From Anaerolineales bacterium (GTDB lineage: Bacteria > Chloroflexota > Anaerolineae > Anaerolineales > DRMV01), in assembly GCA_015484985.1 (NCBI GenBank), contig WFUL01000020.1, positions 1-21,678 of the forward strand: a DNA stretch of 21,678 bases, written 5' to 3'. The notes under the pieces were generated by a model. The model had not been told where the DNA came from. It saw only the letters and a list, made by a program, of their open reading frames with translations, and searched no databases. A program made the translations under genes and the position numbers. Position 1 is the stretch's first letter; every line of letters starts with the position of its first letter. Of the stretch, positions 16,194-21,678 are shown piece after piece.

Positions 16194-17188
16194 CCCAAGG
16201 GCATCCCGCCTCTCCTCACCGCCGCGCGGTGCTGGCGGCCTCGCTGTTCCTGGTCGGGGTCGTGGTGCTCAATGTGTTCCTCTTCCCTCCTGCCCAGGTG
16301 GGGGTCATTTTGCTTTCGGGCCTGTACCAGGCCATGTTGTTCTTCCTGGTGGCCTCGGGGCTGGCCATTATCTTCGGCCTCTTGGACGTGCTCAACCTGG
16401 CCCAGGGAGCCTTCTTCATGCTGGGCGCGTATGTGGGTTTTGGCGTGTACCGGCTTTTGGGGGAAGGATTGGCCCTGGGCGTTCGCTTTGCCGCCGCGCT
16501 GCTGGCCGCTTTGCTCATCGGAGGCCTTCTGGGTGCCCTGGTGGAGCGCTGGCTGATTCGTCCCCTCTACGTGCGTCCGCTGTTCCAAATCGTGCTGACT
16601 TTGGGTCTGGCCATGGTGCTGCGGGAAGCCGTGCGCACTCTGTATGGTCCGGCGGGGCTCATCCCCATCCAACCTCCGGCGCCTTTGCGCACGACCCTGA
16701 CCGTGCTGGGGGCCCAGTTCGAAACCTATCGGGTCTTCATCATCGGGATGGGCGGCGGGCTCATGCTGGCCACCTGGTTGTTGCTCCGTCGGACTCGCCT
16801 GGGCATGGTCATCCGGGCGGGGGTGGAGGACCGGGAAATGGTGGAAGCCCTGGGTATCCCGGTGGGACGGGTGTTCACCCTGGCCTTTGCCCTGGGCAGC
16901 GGCTTGGCCGCTCTGGGCGGCATCATCGCCGCGCCTTACATCGGGGCCTATCCGGAAATGGGTGACGTCTTCCTCCTCAACGCCATCATTGTGGTGGTCC
17001 TGGGCGGCATGGGCAGTTTTGAAGGCACCATGATGGCCAGCCTCCTGGTCGGCCTGACGCGCGCCACCGCGGAACAGATTTCCCTGGAATACCTGGACAC
17101 ACCCCTGCTGGCCAGCGTTTCCATTTTGCTCATCATGATTCTGGTGCTGCTGGTGCGTCCCAGCGGGCTCTTTGGGAGCGAACCATGA
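16190..17188 (+). CDS. livH: ABC importer permease, LivH-type
   Basis: A 332-residue integral membrane permease of the HAAT family. A hydrophobic first helix (about 14-32) is followed by the family signature GLAIIFGLLDVLNLAQGAFF region (about 57-77) and by several further hydrophobic segments. The cytoplasmic coupling-loop region contains EALGIPVGRVF and, later, VVLGGMGSFEGTM. The N-terminus is slightly longer than usual LivH proteins, with a basic stretch before the first membrane segment. Overlaps livF by 4 nt and livM by 4 nt. With livM it forms the membrane channel; the substrate is not evident from sequence. Confidence 0.93.
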   Translation: MTQGHPASPHRRAVLAASLFLVGVVVLNVFLFPPAQVGVILLSGLYQAMLFFLVASGLAIIFGLLDVLNLAQGAFFMLGAYVGFGVYRLLGEGLALGVRFAAALLAALLIGGLLGALVERWLIRPLYVRPLFQIVLTLGLAMVLREAVRTLYGPAGLIPIQPPAPLRTTLTVLGAQFETYRVFIIGMGGGLMLATWLLLRRTRLGMVIRAGVEDREMVEALGIPVGRVFTLAFALGSGLAALGGIIAAPYIGAYPEMGDVFLLNAIIVVVLGGMGSFEGTMMASLLVGLTRATAEQISLEYLDTPLLASVSILLIMILVLLVRPSGLFGSEP

Positions 17189-18417
17189 GGACTTCGATGG
17201 ACCGACAGGGCGCGGTGTTCTTCCTGGCATGGCTGACGGCGACCTGGGCGCCTCCGCTGACCGTGGCCGGGATGGTGGCCACAACCCAGGGGCGGAGCGT
17301 GGTGGACGTCGTTTGTGCGAAGGGAGGGACAGCCTTTGTCTTCGCGGGCGTGGGGGTTCTGGTTGCGCTGTTGTTGAGTGTTGTCTTGGCCCGTTACTGG
17401 CCCATGCCCTGGCGCCAGTGGGTCGAACGTCACGGATGGCGTTTGTGGATGCTATCCCTCTTGATGCTCATGCCCTACGTACTGGCCTGGCTCACCCGGT
17501 CCTCGGCCTGTCGGCGGGGCCCGGCCTTTTTCTGGGAGTCCATCTTCATCGAGACCTTCATCCTGGCTTTGCTGGCGGTGAGTTACAACCTGGTTTTCGG
17601 GTTCGCGGGTATCCTCTCCTTTGGTCATGCCGCGTTCTTTGGTTTGGGCGCGTATGTCACCGGATTGTTGATGAAACACCTGGGGTGGAACCTGTTTCTC
17701 AGTGGGGCCGTGGCCTTGTTGACCGGGGCCGTACTGGGCCTGTTCATGAGTCTGGTGGCCTTACGTACTCGGGGGCTTTACTTCGCCCTTTTCTCCCTGG
17801 CCATGGCCGAGGTCATCCACCTGCTGGCCCGTAACCGTATCCTGGTGCACATCACCGGCGCGGAGGATGGGTTCGTGTTTTCCGTGCCGGAGTGGATTAA
17901 TCCCGTACGCCATCGGTTGTTGTTCTACTATCTGGCTCTGGTCTCCCTGGTGGTGGCCTTTGCCTTTGTGTATCGCCTTATCCTCTCGCCCACCGGACGG
18001 GTTTTTCTGGCCTTGCGGGACAATGAAACCCGCGCGCAGATGCTGGGCTTCGGGCCTCTGGGATACAAGACCTTTGCCCTGGTGATTTCAGGACTGCTGG
18101 CCTCATATGCAGGCATCCTGCGCGCCTTGCTCAACAAGGGTGCGAGCCCGAATGTGTTGAGCCTGGATTTCACCATGGACCCTCTGCTCATGACCATCTT
18201 AGGAGGCACGGCGACCTTTGATGGGCCCGTGGTGGGGGCTTTTCTTTTGAGGTTTGTGGAGCATGTGTTACGGAATGCCCAGTTCCGGGTGGGACCCTGG
18301 TCCATCAATCTGGGCGAGCATTGGGCCCTGTTGTTGGGGCTGTTGTTTATCGCCGCCGTTCTGCTCTTCCCCCAGGGCCTGATGGGAAGCCGGCAAAAGG
18401 GGCAGGAGACTCCTTGA
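17185..18417 (+). CDS. livM: ABC importer permease, LivM-type
   Basis: A 410-residue second permease. Several hydrophobic segments fill the first 130 residues, as in the long E. coli-type LivM, before the core signature SYNLVFGFAGILSFGHAAFF (about 133-152). The coupling-loop region ALRDNETRAQMLGFG and the LGGTATFDGPVVGAF segment are intact, and the final hydrophobic segment (about 378-400) ends near LFPQG. Last gene of the importer operon; its stop lies only 14 nt from the stop of the convergent gene at 18432, with no obvious terminator between them. Confidence 0.93.
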   Translation: MRTSMDRQGAVFFLAWLTATWAPPLTVAGMVATTQGRSVVDVVCAKGGTAFVFAGVGVLVALLLSVVLARYWPMPWRQWVERHGWRLWMLSLLMLMPYVLAWLTRSSACRRGPAFFWESIFIETFILALLAVSYNLVFGFAGILSFGHAAFFGLGAYVTGLLMKHLGWNLFLSGAVALLTGAVLGLFMSLVALRTRGLYFALFSLAMAEVIHLLARNRILVHITGAEDGFVFSVPEWINPVRHRLLFYYLALVSLVVAFAFVYRLILSPTGRVFLALRDNETRAQMLGFGPLGYKTFALVISGLLASYAGILRALLNKGASPNVLSLDFTMDPLLMTILGGTATFDGPVVGAFLLRFVEHVLRNAQFRVGPWSINLGEHWALLLGLLFIAAVLLFPQGLMGSRQKGQETP

Positions 18418-18431
18418 GTCCTTGAGACGTT

Positions 18432-18869
18432 TCAGGAACCCGCGCTCACGGGACGGATGCCCCGGTAGACGCGCGCGCTGGCCAGCACCCGCAGGATGGT
18501 TATGGGCGACTGACCCAGATGTTCTGCCATCTGGCGGGGGGTCATGGGCGTGTTACCGTGGGCCAAAAGCAGGCGGAAGATGCGTTCCACCAGGGGATAG
18601 CGTCCGGTCAGGAAGTCAGGTTGCTTCGCACAGTGGGTGGTGATGTAGTACTGGAGCTCGTCCATCCGGTAGACTTCCGCGGTTTCCGGGTCTATCCAAT
18701 CGAACTGACGTTCTCCATTGCCGTTGGTGGCTACCATGTTCTGGTGCTCCGGACAGAGCAACTGTCGAAGGAAAAGGCGCCAGTTACGGTCTCGTTTCTG
18801 CCACCATTCGAAGTCGATGTGGAAAGGCGTATCCAGGGTCGGACGTAAGACCCGGGTGTGGGTGCTCAT
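18432..18869 (-). CDS. Hypothetical protein with C-terminal HTH-like segment
   Basis: A 145-residue protein of unknown function. The N-terminal half is rich in aromatic and charged residues (HIDFEWWQKRDRNW, 18-30) and has Cys39 and His42 (CPEH) and a His79-Cys80 pair, which might bind a metal, though this is speculative. Residues about 88-132 (LVERIFRLLLAHGNTPMT...EHLGQSPITILRVL) look like a winged helix or helix-turn-helix. The ATG at 18869 has a GGAGGGAGG ribosome-binding site; a TTG at 18890 overlapping the upstream gene is a weaker alternative. It follows the gene at 18887-20458 on the same strand by 17 nt and is certainly co-transcribed, so the two products probably act together. Confidence 0.7.
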   Translation of the reverse strand: MSTHTRVLRPTLDTPFHIDFEWWQKRDRNWRLFLRQLLCPEHQNMVATNGNGERQFDWIDPETAEVYRMDELQYYITTHCAKQPDFLTGRYPLVERIFRLLLAHGNTPMTPRQMAEHLGQSPITILRVLASARVYRGIRPVSAGS

Positions 18870-18886
18870 TCCCTTGCCTCCCTCCT

Positions 18887-20458
18887 TCAAGTCTGGGCCA
18901 GACGGAAGTACAGGCTGCCGATGTACTCGAACCAGGGCCGCGAAACCAGTAGGGCGAAAATGGGCCCCGGCGGTGTGCGGCGCAGCAGGTTCATGGCCGC
19001 GTAGAGTTCCGTTGCATGGACGTGTCCCTGGGGTGTAAGACGACTCAATTCCCGCATGACCAGGATGACCAGGTCTTCAAAGGGGCGTTTTTCCTCGCGT
19101 ATGCGTTCCCATACCTGGTCCAGGGCTTCGGGGTCGGGCACCAGGAAGGCCATGTGCTCATCGTAGCGGACCCCAATAGGGCGGTTTTCCATGTCAATGT
19201 GGAGCCGGCCTTTCTCATCCACACGCGCGGTGCGAATCCACTCCCGAATGGGGCGCCGGGTTTCCGTGGAGACCAAAATTTCATCGGGTTGGGTTCCCCG
19301 ACGCAGCATGATACGCGCGCCGGGAATCACACCCTTCTCGCGATACCATTCCTTCAGGCCGAAGACGAAACGGTGGGATTGCACGACCCATCCGGGAAAG
19401 CGTTTCCCCGTTTCTGCATCCACGAACTCGAAATACACCCGTTGGGCCACGTAGGCTTTGGGGAAGAGACGCTGTAGGTACGCATCCAGGGGCAGGGAGC
19501 CGACGCGCCAATGCGGATAAATCAAGGGAACCGTAGCCTCGTTCACTTCCCCGACGTCTACAGGGGGAGAAGGTGAGTGCTCATCATGCAAACGGGCTTC
19601 CAGTTCCTGGAGTTCGGGGGGAAGGACATCCGGGTCGTAGGGGATGGGCGAGTACTGCAAGGGGACTGGGAGTTCCAGAATTTCCTGGGGCTCCATGCGT
19701 CGCAAATACCAGCGGATGGTGCCGGCCGGTCCCACCTCATCGAAGCGCTCATCGTCATGCAGGGCTTTGGCCAAGGAGAACAGAAGCAGGCGCTTGGGCA
19801 TGTCTTCGGGGAGGTCCAGGTGCTTGAGGATGTCCTCGGTGCTCAGCGGGCCGCCTCCCGCGACGTCCAGCACCGCGTCGGCCAGGATGAGATGCTTTTC
19901 CTCGATGGGAACCAGCAACTCCTCCCGGAACCACAAATCGGCGATGCGGACGAAGCCCGGAGTCCGGCGCAGGGTTTCCTCCACTTTTTGAGTCAACGCC
20001 TCTCCGTATTGAGACCAGATCCACTCGGGTTGGAATTCGCGCACGTCGTCTAACCTGGGGGGACGGTTCAACACATGGTCCTCGAAAGCCGCGGCGAATT
20101 CCTTGATACGTCCGTCCTCCAGTCGCACCCGGATGACCTCGAATTCACCGTGGTGGGGATGATACCCTGGGCGCACTTCCAAGACCTCTCCCCGCGTCCA
20201 GTCGAGGGCGGGGAAGACCAGGGTTTGGCCGGGACGGTACCGCTCTTTGGGCATGTAAATGGCTTCGCTTTCCTTCCAGCGTTCTTCCAAACGCTGTTGC
20301 TCCTGGCGGATGCGTTCCTTCACCAGGGCCCTGGCCAAGTCCTCGGCGGACAGGGGGGTCTCCTGCTCCAGCATGTACTGGTAGAAGAAGTCCAGGTCTT
20401 CCTCGGTAATGGTCAGTTGTTCCCAGTAATCCTCTTTGACCCAGGGTGTGGTGACCAT
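18887..20458 (-). CDS. Hypothetical protein of 523 residues, multi-domain with winged-helix-like segments
   Basis: I do not recognise a named family. Residues about 17-50 form a helical segment (TEEDLDFFYQYML...SAEDLARALVKERI) resembling an HTH. Residues about 72-131 (RYRPGQTLVFPAL...GEVLEVRPGYHPHHGEFEVIRVRLEDG) look like a small beta-barrel. Residues about 204-255 (GPLSTEDILKHLDLP...TIRWYLRRM) look like a winged helix, and the last 50 residues resemble another. No catalytic motif, signal peptide or membrane segment is visible. The combination suggests a nucleic-acid-binding or regulatory scaffold. ATG at 20458 has GGGAAGG upstream; the frame is open to 20485 but without a good start. First of a two-gene minus-strand operon with a consensus -10 box at 20513-20518. 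Confidence 0.75.
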   Translation of the reverse strand: MVTTPWVKEDYWEQLTITEEDLDFFYQYMLEQETPLSAEDLARALVKERIRQEQQRLEERWKESEAIYMPKERYRPGQTLVFPALDWTRGEVLEVRPGYHPHHGEFEVIRVRLEDGRIKEFAAAFEDHVLNRPPRLDDVREFQPEWIWSQYGEALTQKVEETLRRTPGFVRIADLWFREELLVPIEEKHLILADAVLDVAGGGPLSTEDILKHLDLPEDMPKRLLLFSLAKALHDDERFDEVGPAGTIRWYLRRMEPQEILELPVPLQYSPIPYDPDVLPPELQELEARLHDEHSPSPPVDVGEVNEATVPLIYPHWRVGSLPLDAYLQRLFPKAYVAQRVYFEFVDAETGKRFPGWVVQSHRFVFGLKEWYREKGVIPGARIMLRRGTQPDEILVSTETRRPIREWIRTARVDEKGRLHIDMENRPIGVRYDEHMAFLVPDPEALDQVWERIREEKRPFEDLVILVMRELSRLTPQGHVHATELYAAMNLLRRTPPGPIFALLVSRPWFEYIGSLYFRLAQT

Positions 20459-20486
20459 GGAGCCTTCCCTCACGGTTTCCTGCAAA

Positions 20487-20514
20487 TTGCACTTTGGGTA
20501 AGAACGGGTATCAT
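20487..20514 (+). promoter_or_regulatory. Probable promoter for the DUF2007-coiled-coil genes
   Basis: TTGCAC (20487-20492) and TATCAT (20509-20514) are spaced by 16 bp. Transcription would begin near 20521, leaving a leader of about 25 nt before the ATG at 20546. It overlaps the minus-strand -10 box, so the two divergent promoters may compete. Confidence 0.4.
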
Positions 20515-20518
20515 TATA
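20513..20518 (-). promoter_or_regulatory. Consensus -10 box (TATAAT) for the minus-strand operon
   Basis: The minus strand reads GGTATAATG here, a perfect TATAAT. The -35 at 17 bp (CACACA) is poor; TTCACA at 19 bp is an alternative. It would give a leader of about 48 nt before the start at 20458. The whole segment GGTATAATGATACC is a 14-bp near-palindrome and could also bind a dimeric regulator. Confidence 0.45.
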
Positions 20519-20545
20519 CCTGATTCCTCAAAGGATGTGTGAAAG

Positions 20546-20842
20546 ATGACATGGCAAGAAGTCGCGCGTTTTTCGAGTCCGATTGAAGCCGAAATTGCCC
20601 GGGGATTTCTGGAAGCCCAGGGGCTTACGGTTAATCTGGTGCAAGAGGGAGCAGCCCGCGCCATGGGCGTTTATGTGGGCCCTTTTGGAGAAATCAGTCT
20701 TCTGGTACCCGAGGACCAGGCCGAGCGGGCGCGGGAGTTGCTGGACGCCTTGCAACGCGGTGAGTACCAGGCCTCCCTGCCACCCTGGCTCCCGGATGAG
20801 CCCAACGGCGACGAAGGAGAACCTTCACCCCAGGAGGAGTGA
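20546..20842 (+). CDS. DUF2007-like small protein
   Basis: A 98-residue cytoplasmic protein. Residues 1-70 match the pattern of DUF2007 (putative signal-transducing protein): WQEVARFSSPIEAEIARGFLEAQGL at the start, then a central strand and a VPEDQAERARELLD helix, as in small ACT-like alpha/beta folds. The C-terminal 25 residues are acidic and Pro/Glu-rich, probably disordered. AAAGGA lies 10 nt before the ATG. The stop is 2 nt before the start of the coiled-coil gene, so both are translated from one message. Family function is not known. Confidence 0.72.
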   Translation: MTWQEVARFSSPIEAEIARGFLEAQGLTVNLVQEGAARAMGVYVGPFGEISLLVPEDQAERARELLDALQRGEYQASLPPWLPDEPNGDEGEPSPQEE

Positions 20843-20844
20843 AC

Positions 20845-21678
20845 ATGGAACAGGCCGAATGGCAGGAGCGGTTCAACTGGTTGGAACAGGAGCAACGTAA
20901 GGATCGGGCGCAATTGCTGGCCCTGCAGGACCGCATCGTGCGCATGGAGGGGCAGATTAACGCGCTGGAGACCCAGCTCAAAGAGACCCTGGATGAAATG
21001 GGACGCTGGATGACGGTGCAGAGCCGCGTTCAGACGCTGGAGGAGCAGATTCAGCGATTGGACCAGGAGCTGCGCCAGAGGCAGGAGGCCTTTCAGCGCC
21101 AGATGGAAGACCAGTTCCGCGCCCTGCAGCAGGAGATGCGCACAGGCTTGGCGCGGATGACGGAGGAAATGGCGGGGCTGCGCGATGCCTTCAAGATCCT
21201 TCAGACGCTACAACAAAGCATGAAGGCTCGAGAAGAGGAAGACCAGAAACTCCACCGGCGAGTGGACAAAGTGGCGGCGGATTTGATGGAATTGGGTCGT
21301 CGCCACGATGAACGCCTGCAGGTGATTCGGCTGTTACAGGAAGCCCAGGAGCGCAATGCCCTGCGCATCCTGGAAATCCAGAAGGACATGGGGGCCCTGC
21401 GTAAGCGTCTGGAAGAGCTGGCCGGGATGCAGGGTGTCTTTGGGGAGAGTTTGGGCAAGCTGGAAGCCCGCTTGCACGAGCTCCACAGCGCGGAGGAAGA
21501 GCGCAAGAAGGAGCAGCGGGACTTTCTGGAAAAGGTGGCCCGGAAGCAGGCGGAACAGGACCGGCAGTGGCGCACCTGGGAATCCCGATTTCAAAGCATG
21601 GAAGAACTGGCTCAACGTTTGGAGTCTCATTTGCAAGCGATGGATGCATTCCGCCAGGAACTCAATCGAGCTCGGGAC
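20845..21678 (+). CDS. Coiled-coil protein, N-terminal part (runs off the window)
   Basis: An open frame of 278 codons with no stop before the window ends. The translation is almost wholly helical and rich in Glu, Gln, Arg, Lys and Leu, with heptad-like spacing throughout (for example VQTLEEQIQRLDQELRQR near residues 60-80) and no cysteines or membrane segments in the visible part. It looks like an extended coiled coil of the kind found in structural, SMC-like or chemoreceptor-like proteins; homology in such sequence is unreliable. ATG at 20845 has AGGAGG 7 nt upstream, within the end of the DUF2007-like gene. The C-terminal part needed to assign it lies outside the window. Confidence 0.75.
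   Translation, partial: MEQAEWQERFNWLEQEQRKDRAQLLALQDRIVRMEGQINALETQLKETLDEMGRWMTVQSRVQTLEEQIQRLDQELRQRQEAFQRQMEDQFRALQQEMRTGLARMTEEMAGLRDAFKILQTLQQSMKAREEEDQKLHRRVDKVAADLMELGRRHDERLQVIRLLQEAQERNALRILEIQKDMGALRKRLEELAGMQGVFGESLGKLEARLHELHSAEEERKKEQRDFLEKVARKQAEQDRQWRTWESRFQSMEELAQRLESHLQAMDAFRQELNRARD

Noticed and set aside
16172..17284. 370-codon minus-strand frame rich in His and Gln
   Set aside because: Shadow of the LivH permease gene; the composition is the complement of hydrophobic codons.

Overview
The window is high-GC, densely coded DNA, most likely from a member of Chloroflexota (Anaerolineae-like). That placement is an inference from gene content: a nurA-herA pair, a large STAND regulator ending in a SARP/BTAD output module, a divisome-unrelated pair of unknown genes of a type I associate with this phylum, and GC-rich palindromes between genes. 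No rRNA or tRNA is present to confirm it.

Layout. (1) 43-3883, plus strand: a long palindrome, a good sigma70-type promoter, then nurA (nuclease), a small protein resembling a HAS barrel, and herA (DNA translocase). This looks like a DNA end-processing operon; nurA carries an in-frame palindromic repeat. (2) 3927-7136: a 1069-residue STAND ATPase regulator with a helical-repeat middle and a SARP-type winged helix plus BTAD C-terminus. (3) 7363-13181: five tightly spaced plus-strand genes for acyl metabolism: a FabG-like SDR, an acyl-CoA synthetase, an alpha/beta hydrolase, a KAS III-like protein lacking two of its three catalytic residues, and a second acyl-CoA synthetase. (4) 13312-18417: a complete HAAT-type (branched-chain amino acid/amide/carboxylate) ABC importer: lipoprotein binding protein, two ATPases, two permeases. 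(5) 18432-20458, minus strand: two genes of unknown function with probable winged-helix segments. (6) 20546-21678, plus strand: a DUF2007-like small protein and the start of a long coiled-coil protein that runs off the window.

How the parts fit. The most interesting signal is regulatory. The acyl-metabolism operon and the importer operon are each preceded by the same arrangement, GTAACT-N5-GTAACCG, an 11-bp direct repeat, with a -10-like hexamer starting 15 bp after the start of the second GTAAC. An 11-bp-spaced direct repeat just upstream of -10 with no good -35 is the classical layout of SARP-activated promoters, and a SARP-type output domain is encoded immediately upstream. I infer one regulon: the STAND-SARP protein senses a ligand or partner and switches on both uptake (the importer) and activation/processing (two CoA ligases, SDR, hydrolase, KAS III-like acyltransferase) of a carboxylic acid. 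The substrate cannot be read from the sequence. The four folds in the operon (KAS III-like, alpha/beta hydrolase, AMP-ligase, SDR) also match those of the OleABCD/beta-lactone pathways, but the active-site residues differ, so this is at most a distant analogy or a new variant.
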